Source of the DNA: PGZG01 sp046292765
Lineage (GTDB): Bacteria; Pseudomonadota; Gammaproteobacteria; Pseudomonadales; Alcanivoracaceae
Length of the DNA: 64,000 nt
Direction: 5' to 3'
NCBI GenBank assembly: GCA_046292765.1
Contig: JBKBQA010000003.1
Location: forward strand, 186,001 to 250,000
Below the pieces are notes generated by a model. The model was given only the letters and a program-made list of their open reading frames with translations. It was not told the DNA's origin and made no database searches. Of the stretch, positions 24,161 through 33,738 are shown in pieces; position 1 is the stretch's first letter, and the number at the start of each line of letters is the position of its first letter. Position numbers and translations under genes: made by a program.

Positions 24161-26182
24161 TCAGCGACTCAGCATTGCCTTGATGGCCGCGAGGGTGTCT
24201 TCGCCCACCTGATCCGCTTTCGTTTCGTCTACCTGAACGCCTTCGCCCTGGAAATCGATATCGTCTTGCGGCATTTCCTCCACGAACCGGCTGCGCGCCG
24301 TGTCGATACGTTCGCCATACTGCTTGCGCGATAGCGCGTGAGTCATGGTCAGGGTTTCGCGCGCCCGAGTGATACCAACGTACATCAGTCGTCGTTCCTC
24401 GAAAATGGTGTCTTCCTCGATGCTGGTACGATGCGGCAGTAGCTCTTCTTCAACGCCCATCATGTAAACGTGCGGGTACTCGAGCCCCTTGGCGGCATGC
24501 AGGGTCAACATCTGCACCCGATCGGAGTCGTCTTCCTCTTCCTGCTGTTCTAGCATGTCGATCAGCACCAGCTTGCGGATCACCGCCTCCAGGTCAGAGC
24601 TGTCATCTTCTTCCTCCTGCTTGTCGAGCATGCGGGCAATGCTCGCCACCAGCTGGTTGACGTTCGCAACCTTCTTCTCACCGATACGGGGGCTGCTGGC
24701 CTGGCCCATCAGCCAGCCCTCGTAGTCCATGTCAGCGATCAGCTCGGTTACCGCCTGAAGGCTGTTATCGGTGAAGCAGAACTGGCGTTTGTGGTCGAGC
24801 CAGCCCTTGAACTCGCGCAGTCTGGCCGCTGCCTTGCCGCCGAGAATCTCGTCCAATGCCAGATCGTCGCAGACGTGATACATGCCCTGACCGCGTTTGA
24901 CGGACCAGTTGGCCAGCTTCTCCAGTGTCGCCGGGCCGATCTCGCGACGCGGAGTATTGATGATGCGCAGGAATGCATTGTCATCATCGGGGTTGACCAG
25001 TAGCCGCAAGTAGCACATCAGGTCCTTGATCTCGGTGCGGGCAAAGAAGCTCTGGCCGCCGGACACCTTGTACGGGACTTGCATGGTCTGGAATTTCATT
25101 TCCAGCAATCGCGACTGGAAGTTGCCGCGATAGAGCACGGCAAAATCCTTCCAGCGCAGGGCCTTGGTCAGCCGGCGATGAATGATGTCGCCGGCGATCC
25201 ACTCTGTTTCGCCTTCTTCATCGCGCAGCGACATGATCCGAATCGGCTCGCCATAGCCATAATCGGACCAGAGCGACTTCTCGAATACATGCGGATTATT
25301 GGCAATCACCGCATTGGCAGCCTTCAGAATGCGGCCGGTAGAACGGTAATTCTGCTCCAGCTTGATGACCTTGAGATCAGGGAAATCGGTTTGCAGCTGG
25401 GCAAGGTTCTCGGGCTTGGCGCCGCGCCAGGCATAGATCGACTGGTCGTCGTCGCCAACCACCGTAAACTTGTTCAAGGGTTCCACCAAAAGCTTGACCA
25501 GCTCGTACTGGCAGCCGTTGGTGTCCTGATATTCGTCCACCAGCAGATAGCGGATGCGGTTGCGCCACTTCTCCAGAATGCGGGGCTGTTCCTGGAACAG
25601 CAGTACTGGCAGCAGGATCAGGTCATCAAAATCGACTGCATTGCAGGCCCGCAACATGCGGTTGTACTCGCCATAGGTGATGGCGGCACGTTGCAACTCT
25701 TCCGTGTCAGCCCGCACCAGGGCCTGCTCCGGGGTGACCAGATCATTTTTCCACTGCGATATCTTGCTCTGAAAGAACTCCACCGCCTGAGCATCGCGCT
25801 CGGACTCGCCGCGATGTAGCAATTCCCGCATCAGCTCGCGACTGTCGGATTGATCAAGAATGGAAAAGCCGCTGCGCAGCCGCACTGCCGCCATTTCCGC
25901 CTTGAGGATGCGCAGCCCCAGATTGTGGAAGGTGGAGACAATCAACCCGCGCGCCTCTTCCCGGCTCACCAGCTTCAGCACCCGCTCTTTCATTTCACGG
26001 GCCGCCTTGTTGGTGAAGGTCACCGCGGCGATGTGACGCGCCGGCATGCCCCTGTCCTGAATCAGGTGGGCAATTTTTTGCGTGATCACACTGGTCTTGC
26101 CTGATCCCGCACCGGCCAGCACCAGCAGCGGACCATCGGTCCAGTGGACAGCTTCCTGTTGACGGGGATTGAGACGATTCAA
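24161..26182 (-). CDS. rep: ATP-dependent DNA helicase Rep
   Basis: A UvrD/Rep-type SF1A 3'-5' helicase that helps forks pass protein roadblocks and restart. It has Walker A LAGAGSGKT, motif Ia VTFTNKAAREMKERV, motif II VDEYQDTN, motif III GDDDQSIYAWRGA, motif IV EQNYRST, motif V LTLHAAKGLEYPHVYMMG and motif VI VGITRARETL. I use a TTG start at 26182 (NRLNPRQQEAV): it matches the start of the family, has AAGGA 8 bases upstream and gives 673 residues, the usual Rep length. Divergent from the SDR gene at 26359. Confidence 0.95.
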   Translation of the reverse strand: MNRLNPRQQEAVHWTDGPLLVLAGAGSGKTSVITQKIAHLIQDRGMPARHIAAVTFTNKAAREMKERVLKLVSREEARGLIVSTFHNLGLRILKAEMAAVRLRSGFSILDQSDSRELMRELLHRGESERDAQAVEFFQSKISQWKNDLVTPEQALVRADTEELQRAAITYGEYNRMLRACNAVDFDDLILLPVLLFQEQPRILEKWRNRIRYLLVDEYQDTNGCQYELVKLLVEPLNKFTVVGDDDQSIYAWRGAKPENLAQLQTDFPDLKVIKLEQNYRSTGRILKAANAVIANNPHVFEKSLWSDYGYGEPIRIMSLRDEEGETEWIAGDIIHRRLTKALRWKDFAVLYRGNFQSRLLEMKFQTMQVPYKVSGGQSFFARTEIKDLMCYLRLLVNPDDDNAFLRIINTPRREIGPATLEKLANWSVKRGQGMYHVCDDLALDEILGGKAAARLREFKGWLDHKRQFCFTDNSLQAVTELIADMDYEGWLMGQASSPRIGEKKVANVNQLVASIARMLDKQEEEDDSSDLEAVIRKLVLIDMLEQQEEEDDSDRVQMLTLHAAKGLEYPHVYMMGVEEELLPHRTSIEEDTIFEERRLMYVGITRARETLTMTHALSRKQYGERIDTARSRFVEEMPQDDIDFQGEGVQVDETKADQVGEDTLAAIKAMLSR

Positions 26183-26358
26183 AGCGGAGGTTCCTTCAGC
26201 GGGCGGCCATGATACCAGCTGGCGGGGCGCTGCTGACACCTGCGCCCGTCGCCCTGAGCGATTCCGTCCTTGTTGGCCGGCGGGCCGTCCTTTAACGTCT
26301 GGTCCATCGAAGCGTGCCCTGAACACGCCGTATCCCGGCATCACAGAAGGAGATTCCC

Positions 26359-27117
26359 ATGACCGACCCCCTGTTTTCCCTGACTGGCAAGCGCGTGCTG
26401 ATTACCGGCGCCTCCAGCGGTTTTGGCGCCCACTTTGCCACGGTTCTGGCCGGCGCCGGCGCTGATGTGGTGCTGGCGGCGCGGCGGGTCGAAAAGCTGG
26501 AAGAGACCGCCGCCGCCGCGCGGGCATTGGGCAGGCATGCGGTAGTGGTGCCGATGGATGTGTCGGATCATCGCAGCATTGAGGAGGCTTTTGCCGCCAT
26601 GCCCGCCATTGATGTGGTGATTAACAATGCCGGCATCAACCGGGTTGGCACCTGCGATGGCCTCGACGAGGACGACTGGGATGCGGTGCTGGATACCAAC
26701 CTGAAGGGCGTCTGGGGGGTGAGCAAATTCGCCATTCGCCAGTGGCGCCGCGACAATCGCCCGGGCAACATCGTCAACATTGCCTCGATTCTTGGCCTGC
26801 GGGTCGGCGCCCAGTTGCCGCCCTATGTGGCGTCAAAGGCGGCAGTGATCCAGCTGACCAAATCCATCGCGCTTGACTACGCCCGTCACAACATTCGCTG
26901 CAATGCTATCTGCCCGGGATTCTTCCGTACCGAGATCAACAGTGACTGGCTTGAAACCGAAGCCGGTGTCAGCCAGATCAAGCGCGTGCCGATGCGTCGC
27001 ACCGGCGAGATGAAGGAAATGAGCGGGCCGCTGCTGATGCTCGCTTCCGATGCCTCTGCCTATATGAGCGGTTCGATTATTGCCGTCGATGGCGGCCACC
27101 TGTGCTCGTCGCTGTAA
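26359..27117 (+). CDS. SDR family oxidoreductase
   Basis: 252 residues, classical short-chain dehydrogenase/reductase: cofactor loop TGASSGFG, NNAG, catalytic Ser in NIVNIASILG and YVASK. The C-terminal AVDGGHLCSS is a typical end. It probably oxidises or reduces a hydroxyacyl or alcohol intermediate. A strong AAGGAG precedes the ATG. First gene of a rightward run of SDR, acyl-CoA dehydrogenase, phosphotransferase and DUF6285 genes, with 10 bases to the next gene. Confidence 0.9.
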   Translation: MTDPLFSLTGKRVLITGASSGFGAHFATVLAGAGADVVLAARRVEKLEETAAAARALGRHAVVVPMDVSDHRSIEEAFAAMPAIDVVINNAGINRVGTCDGLDEDDWDAVLDTNLKGVWGVSKFAIRQWRRDNRPGNIVNIASILGLRVGAQLPPYVASKAAVIQLTKSIALDYARHNIRCNAICPGFFRTEINSDWLETEAGVSQIKRVPMRRTGEMKEMSGPLLMLASDASAYMSGSIIAVDGGHLCSSL

Positions 27118-27127
27118 GGAGCGAAAG

Positions 27128-28326
<1,199 letters not shown>

Positions 28327-28327
<1 letters not shown>

Positions 28328-29334
28328 TGCAGGCCAGTGATCAGCAGGCGATTGCCGCGTGGCTTGGTCGCAAGACCGGCAAGACGGTGACGCTCGGTAA
28401 TGTGCGCGCCCTGTCCGGTGGTGCCATTCAGGAAAACTGGGCGGCGGACATTGATCTTGGCGACCAGATCATAGAAGCAGTGATTCGGTGTGATGCGCCG
28501 TCGTCGGTGTCTGACAGCCTGTCGCGACAGCAGGAATTTGCGCTGCTCAAGGCCGCCTTTGCCAGTGGCGTGACGGTGCCGGGACCGCTGTGGCTCGGTG
28601 AATCAGGTGTGATTGGCCGCGACTTTTTCATCATGCGCCGGGCCCGCGGCACGGCGGCCGGACACAAACTGGTGCGCGATCTGTCGTTGGCGCCAGACCG
28701 ACCGGCACTGGTGCGTCAGCTCGGCAGGGAGCTGGCGCGTATCCACAGTATTCGTCCGCCGCGAGACGATCTTGCGTTCCTGCCTTTGCCGGATCAGCAC
28801 CCGGCAGCAGCCTTCATCGGCGAATCCCGTTGTTTCCTTGATGGTTACCACAGCGCCTTCCCGGCGTTGGAGTGGGGGCTGAACTGGCTTGAGGACCAGA
28901 TGCCGGCGTTGGAGCCGTTGTGTCTGGTGCATCGGGACTTCCGTACTGGCAATTACATGGTGGATCAGGACGGCCTGACCGCCGTGCTGGACTGGGAATT
29001 CACGGCCTGGTCACAGCCGCTGGAGGACCTCGGCTGGCTTTGTGCACGTTGTTGGCGCTTTGGTCAGTCCGGTGATCGGTACGCTGTCGGTGGCGTCGGT
29101 GCTCGGGAGGATCTGTTTGTTGGCTATGCTGAGATCGCCGGACGACTGCCGACCGAGAAAGAAGTTTTTTATTGGGAAGTCTTTGCCCACTTGCGTTGGG
29201 CGATGATCGCGATCAAGCAGGGCGAGCGTCACCTTTCCGGCAAGGAGCCCTCGTTGGAGCTGGCGCTCACGGCCCACATTGTCCCTGAGCTGGAATTGCA
29301 CATCTTGCGAATGACGGGACTGAAACCTTCATAA
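28327..29334 (+). CDS. APH/ACAD10-like phosphotransferase family protein
   Basis: 335 residues with the aminoglycoside-phosphotransferase fold: LSGGAIQENW as the nucleotide loop region, catalytic loop LVHRDFRTGNYMV and the metal-binding VLDWEFTAWSQPLEDLGWL. In operons with acyl-CoA dehydrogenases this family is thought to phosphorylate a hydroxyacyl-CoA before elimination; antibiotic resistance is not implied. Starts in the stop codon of the upstream dehydrogenase. A similar protein lies in the second catabolic operon at 60255. Confidence 0.88.
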
Positions 29335-29359
29335 CAGAAGAGGCGGAGAGAATAGAGCA

Positions 29360-29716
29360 ATGCGTATTCAACCTGATGGCGCCAACCTGCTCGACACGGT
29401 GGCGACCCTGCTGCGTGACCAGATCCTGCCGGATGCACCGGCTGATCAGCAGTACGCGCTGCGAATGGCAGTTAATGCAATCGGTATTGCCCGTCGCCAG
29501 CTGGCCAACGGGGACCGGATCGAGCAACAGCAGCGAGTTCGTATTGCACGGCTACTGGCACTGGGGACAAGTGAGGATCCGGAGCGGGAGCTGGCGCGCA
29601 GGGTGCGGGAAGGCGCCGCGCGGCATAACAGTGACCTGCAGACGATGCTTTGGCAGGTCACCGAGCAGCGTGTCCGGGAAAGTGCCCCACGTTATCTTGT
29701 CCAGGAGCCGCTCTGA
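29360..29716 (+). CDS. DUF6285-type small protein
   Basis: 118 residues, helical, with LLDTVATLLRDQILPDAP and YALRMAVNAIGIARRQL. This matches the small DUF6285 proteins that accompany phosphotransferase and acyl-CoA dehydrogenase genes. Function unknown; it may bind or support the kinase-like partner. It lies 25 bases behind the phosphotransferase gene and closes the operon. Confidence 0.75.
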   Translation: MRIQPDGANLLDTVATLLRDQILPDAPADQQYALRMAVNAIGIARRQLANGDRIEQQQRVRIARLLALGTSEDPERELARRVREGAARHNSDLQTMLWQVTEQRVRESAPRYLVQEPL

Positions 29717-29842
29717 TAAAGGGGTGGCCAGAGGTGCCAGAGCCCTTGGCACCGACGTGCCGGATTGGCACGAAATGCACTGAAATCCCTCGTCAGACCC
29801 GCTCATACTCGTGCCATCGGAAACCTGCACAGGGAGCATCCT

Positions 29843-30721
29843 ATGGCTACCACTGCCACCGCGGCCACGGCCAAGCAGCGTCGCACCAACAAGAGCGACA
29901 TCCAGCCACGCCGGATGGATTTCCAGTTTGACCCGGGTATCGAGCGATACTGGTTCGGCGGTGACCAGTTCAAGAGCCTGTTGCTGACGTCGCTGTCCTG
30001 TACCTTCCCCGAAGGGGAGCGCTTCTTCGTTCGTTCCGTTCGCCACTTCCAGAAAAATCTGACCGATCCCTTGCTGAAGGAGCAGGTCAAGGGCTTCATT
30101 GGTCAGGAAGCGCATCATGGCAATGAGCACGAGGTGTTCAACGCCTTTATGGAAGAGCGTGGAGTGCCCACCGGCAAGGTGTCCAGATTTGTGCTTGATG
30201 GTCTGAAGATGCAGGGCAAGTGGTTATCGCCGGAACGGCAGCTTGCCAAGACTTGTGCCCTGGAACATTTCACCGCCATGCTGGCGGAGCTGATTCTGGA
30301 GAACCCGGAGTTTCTCAAAGGTATGGACGAGCGCATGCTGCCACTGTGGTTGTGGCACGCGGTCGAAGAGAGCGAGCACAAGGCAGTGGCCTTCGATGTT
30401 TATCAGGACCAGGTCGGCAGTTACTGGGTTCGCACCAGCGAAATGGCCATTACCACGGTGGAGTTTATCGGTTTCACCATCTTCCACTATTTCCAGCTGC
30501 GCAGTGGCATGGACGACAAAAGTGACCTGCGTTCGGTGGTCAGCGGGTTCAACTGGCTATTGGGCAAGCCGGGCTGGATGCGTCGCCTGGGCCCATCCTA
30601 TCTTGCCTACTTCAAGCGCGACTTCCATCCATCAAAGAAAGACAGCAGTCTGATCCGTCGGCGTGGTCTGAAGAAGCTCTCCGAGATGCTGGGCCGGCCG
30701 GATCTGTTGGCCAGCGCCTGA
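29843..30721 (+). CDS. Predicted metal-dependent hydrolase (PF10118-like)
   Basis: 292 residues. It matches the COG3687 'metal-dependent hydrolase' family common in hydrocarbon- and lipid-degrading bacteria: FWFGGD-like FDPGIERYWFGGD, FFVRSVRHFQ, FIGQEAHHGNEHEVFN and LWLWHAVEESEHKAVAFDVY. The two E-x-x-H clusters (EAHH/NEHE and EESEHK) look like ligands of a ferritin-like diiron site, so an oxygen-dependent role is as plausible as hydrolysis. ATG 29843 has AGGGAG upstream; the longer frame is rejected. It stands alone, 126 bases behind the DUF6285 gene. Confidence 0.83.
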   Translation: MATTATAATAKQRRTNKSDIQPRRMDFQFDPGIERYWFGGDQFKSLLLTSLSCTFPEGERFFVRSVRHFQKNLTDPLLKEQVKGFIGQEAHHGNEHEVFNAFMEERGVPTGKVSRFVLDGLKMQGKWLSPERQLAKTCALEHFTAMLAELILENPEFLKGMDERMLPLWLWHAVEESEHKAVAFDVYQDQVGSYWVRTSEMAITTVEFIGFTIFHYFQLRSGMDDKSDLRSVVSGFNWLLGKPGWMRRLGPSYLAYFKRDFHPSKKDSSLIRRRGLKKLSEMLGRPDLLASA

Positions 30722-30726
30722 TCTGT

Positions 30727-30762
30727 CGCCGCTGTACCCTGCTTAAGCGCGGGACAGCGGCG
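30727..30762. terminator. Hairpin between convergent genes
   Basis: CGCCGCTGT pairs with ACAGCGGCG and CCC with GGG inside it, giving a long GC-rich stem between the hydrolase stop (30721) and the kinase stop (30743 region). There is no T run, so it is a weak or assisted terminator. Confidence 0.45.
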
Positions 30763-32893
30763 ATGTTGTTTGCACCAGCGGAATCTCCACACTGACTTCC
30801 CATTCGCCGCTGCCATCGCTGAAGCGCGCATCGCCACCGAGGCGCCTGGCTCGTGCGCGGATAATCCCCGTACCGCGACCGCCGCTGTTATGCGCGCCCT
30901 GCTTCAGCCCGTCATTGCACATGCGTACATGCAGTACGCCGTTCTGTTCCTGAAAATAAATTTTCAGGCAAGACGGAGAGGCGTGTCGCAAGGCGTTACT
31001 CGCTGCCTCGCGGATGATGCGGGTCAGGTCACTGATCCGGTGTGGCTCGATGACATGGTCCGGTGACAGGACATTCGCTTGCCAGTCTAGCCTGACACTG
31101 CTGGCATCACATCGCTGACGAGCTTCTTGCTCCCACTGCAGCAAGGCTTCGTCCAGCGTCAACTCGACGCTATCCATGCTGCTCAGCAGATCACGCAGAT
31201 CCTGAATGGCCCCCCGGGCCAGCGTGCGCACATCGGTACTGTCGCTGCGATGAAGCAGGGTCATCAGGCGTGCACCCAGATCATCGTGGATGTCCTGGCG
31301 AATGCGGTTGCGTTCGTGTCGGACGCCGAGTTCATGGGCATTGAGTGACTCGCCGACAAGGCGATAGATGTCCATGATCAGGCGGGCAGTGGTGATGTCC
31401 CTGCTGGTGAACAGTCGCCCGCCCCGCTCGGCATGGTGTAGCCGCAAGGTCGATTCGTTAACGGGATCGGGGATGTGCAGACAGAGACCGTTCTCGCCGA
31501 TGGCGGGCGCTGTGGTCTGTTGATCCAGACGTGACATATCCAGCGGGTCGAACACGGCGAAGGCTGCTTGCTCCAGCGCATCACTCAGGGCGTCTGTTTC
31601 CGTCGCGGCAATCAGCGGTGGCATGGCAATGGCAAGCAGTTCCTGAACGGTATCGCCACGTTTGCGCGCAATCCGGCTCCAGGCCCATTGCCGCAGCGGA
31701 AAGTAGAGCCATCCCACCAGAGCAACGGCGAGAGTGAGCGCAACGGGCTTTGACACAGCAACAAAGCTGACCAGCATCAGATCAATGGCGATGATGGCGA
31801 GACCGCTGAGAAACCAGGCCCAAATCGATAGCCACCAACGCTCAAGCTGGAATAGCCGGTAACGGGTGATGCCGAAAGCCAGGCCGATATACATGATAAG
31901 GAACGCCCCGAACATTACTCCTTGAGACGCGGGTGGCGTGCTGCCGAGGGCGGCGGGAATGATGATAACGCCAGCGAACAAACCGGTGGCGATATAGATC
32001 GAAAGCAGAAACCAGCGCAGCGCAGCACGATCCGCCGGCTTGTTTCGCGTGCCGAGCCATTGGAAAAAGGCGAACACAAAACTCAGCGCGAAGATCGATA
32101 ACACGGAAAGGTGAAACAGGGCGGTGGAGGCGGTCAGTTGCCAGGTATCGGCGAGCCACGTCAGCACGGCAGCAACATAGCACAGGGTCGCCACTGGAAA
32201 ACGGTGGATGCGGTTGGGGTAATGCCAGAGCAGAGCCGTCAGCGAGGCGGTGAAGAACAGGGCGCCGAAATGGTTGATTACCGACAGGCTACGGAACAGG
32301 GTGTCGTCGATCAGAAGCTCGCGGGTGCTGTAGACTGCGGCGGCGGGGGCAAAGATCAGGTAACCGATACCGGTCATGAAATAAAGCAGGGCAGGCAGGT
32401 TGCTTTGCCGCACACTCCATACCGCCGCGCCGATAAGTACCCCGGTGATGCCGAAAGCAACCTGAAGCCAGAACAGCCCCGGCAAATCGGCGAGCGGCCG
32501 CTCGGCGGTTGTCAGTGTTACTGCCTCGCCCTGATCAGTAATGGCCTGCAGTTTGCCGCTTCTGGCGGCCTGGATCAGGGCCCCGCTATCGGCCATCAGG
32601 CTGTTGTACTCGCTATACAGCGGCAGCACGTCCGGCTCCTCAATGCGCAGAACCGGTGTTGCTGGCACCACACCGTCACCCACGTCAAACCCGGTCAGCC
32701 GGGTACCCTCAGGCAGCCCCTGCGCGTTGGGACCGGCAGGGTCAACCCGACTTATGATCAGCGAGTCGTCCGAAGGTGACAGGGTCAGGCCAAGCCAGGG
32801 CATGGCCAGCGCCAGATACAGGGTGGAGGCCAGCACCAGTGCGCCGGTCACGGCGGTGAGCAAGACAACAAGACGGGGAGAGATACTCAGCAC
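30743..32893 (-). CDS. NarX-type sensor histidine kinase with PDZ-like and multi-TM sensor
   Basis: 716 residues. One N-terminal membrane helix is followed by a periplasmic region whose start (LTLSPSDDSLIISRVDPAGPNAQGLPEGTRLTGF) looks like a PDZ-type fold. Seven to eight membrane helices follow from about 145 to 395. The cytoplasmic part holds a HisKA_3 dimerisation box (RIRQDIHDDLGARL, His near 535) and an HATPase domain with GGRGTGIIRARARRLGG. The start is GTG 32893 behind AGGA; a TTG one codon upstream is possible. Divergent from the LuxR-type regulator at 33020, its evident partner. The signal sensed is unknown. Confidence 0.87.
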   Translation of the reverse strand: MLSISPRLVVLLTAVTGALVLASTLYLALAMPWLGLTLSPSDDSLIISRVDPAGPNAQGLPEGTRLTGFDVGDGVVPATPVLRIEEPDVLPLYSEYNSLMADSGALIQAARSGKLQAITDQGEAVTLTTAERPLADLPGLFWLQVAFGITGVLIGAAVWSVRQSNLPALLYFMTGIGYLIFAPAAAVYSTRELLIDDTLFRSLSVINHFGALFFTASLTALLWHYPNRIHRFPVATLCYVAAVLTWLADTWQLTASTALFHLSVLSIFALSFVFAFFQWLGTRNKPADRAALRWFLLSIYIATGLFAGVIIIPAALGSTPPASQGVMFGAFLIMYIGLAFGITRYRLFQLERWWLSIWAWFLSGLAIIAIDLMLVSFVAVSKPVALTLAVALVGWLYFPLRQWAWSRIARKRGDTVQELLAIAMPPLIAATETDALSDALEQAAFAVFDPLDMSRLDQQTTAPAIGENGLCLHIPDPVNESTLRLHHAERGGRLFTSRDITTARLIMDIYRLVGESLNAHELGVRHERNRIRQDIHDDLGARLMTLLHRSDSTDVRTLARGAIQDLRDLLSSMDSVELTLDEALLQWEQEARQRCDASSVRLDWQANVLSPDHVIEPHRISDLTRIIREAASNALRHASPSCLKIYFQEQNGVLHVRMCNDGLKQGAHNSGGRGTGIIRARARRLGGDARFSDGSGEWEVSVEIPLVQTTSPLSRA

Positions 32894-33019
32894 AACAAGG
32901 CATCCTTATCCAGATCGCGTTTGAGGTGCGCGGGGCACCCATGTTTAAGGGGATAGGTCCAGTGGCGCCATCATGCCATCATCTGTCGGCGAGTAAAGAG
33001 TGGACAGAGTGGTACTGAG

Positions 33020-33664
33020 ATGGACTTTAGCGACATTCTGCTGGTGGAGGACGTCCCGGATGTGATGGTCTGGCTGCGAAAGCTGGTCGACATCCACTTT
33101 CCCGGCAGCGTCGTCAGGCAGGCCTCGCGGTGTGAGCAGGCGCTACAGGTGGTTGCCGAGCGCGTGCCCCGGCTGGCGCTGATTGACCTCGGGCTGCCGG
33201 ACGGACCGGGTGTCGACATTATTCGCGCCATCAAGCGCGTTAGCCCGGACAGTGTCTGCGTGGTGACAACCATCTTTGACGATTCCGACCACCTGTTCTC
33301 AGCACTCCATGCTGGCGCGGATGGCTATCTGCTCAAAGATGAGCCGGAGGTGGAGTTTGTTCATCATCTGCGCGGCATTCTGGCGGGCCGCCCGCCTCTG
33401 AGCGCGGCTATCGCCCGCAAGGTCCTCAGTGTTTTTCGCCCGGCGGTAGAAGAGACGGTGCGACTGGCGCCCCGCGAAGAGCAGGTGCTGACCCTGATAG
33501 CCCGTGGCTTCAGTGTCCGCTCCGCCAGTGAAATGCTCGGCATCTCCCAGCATACCGCTGCAGGCTATCTGAAGAGCATTTACCAGAAGCTGCAGATCAG
33601 CTCACGAGCCGAGGCGACGCTGAAGGCAATTGATCTTGGTCTGGTGGCACCGCAGATCCGATGA
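33020..33664 (+). CDS. NarL/FixJ-type response regulator
   Basis: 214 residues. Receiver domain with acidic residues at 10-11, phosphoacceptor Asp56 (LALIDLGLPDG) and Lys near 107 (YLLKDEPE). The LuxR-type HTH at about 148-205 is LAPREEQVLTLIARGFSVRSASEMLGISQHTAAGYLKSIYQKL. It lies divergently next to the histidine kinase at 30743-32893, with 126 bases between the starts. Targets are unknown; the adjacent lipoprotein gene and the pair itself are candidates. Confidence 0.92.
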   Translation: MDFSDILLVEDVPDVMVWLRKLVDIHFPGSVVRQASRCEQALQVVAERVPRLALIDLGLPDGPGVDIIRAIKRVSPDSVCVVTTIFDDSDHLFSALHAGADGYLLKDEPEVEFVHHLRGILAGRPPLSAAIARKVLSVFRPAVEETVRLAPREEQVLTLIARGFSVRSASEMLGISQHTAAGYLKSIYQKLQISSRAEATLKAIDLGLVAPQIR

Positions 33665-33738
33665 AAAAACGCCCCGAAGGGCGGCGAACAGGGTGCGCGG
33701 ATCCGGTGTCATTCCCTTCCACCACAGGTGCCGGTGGG

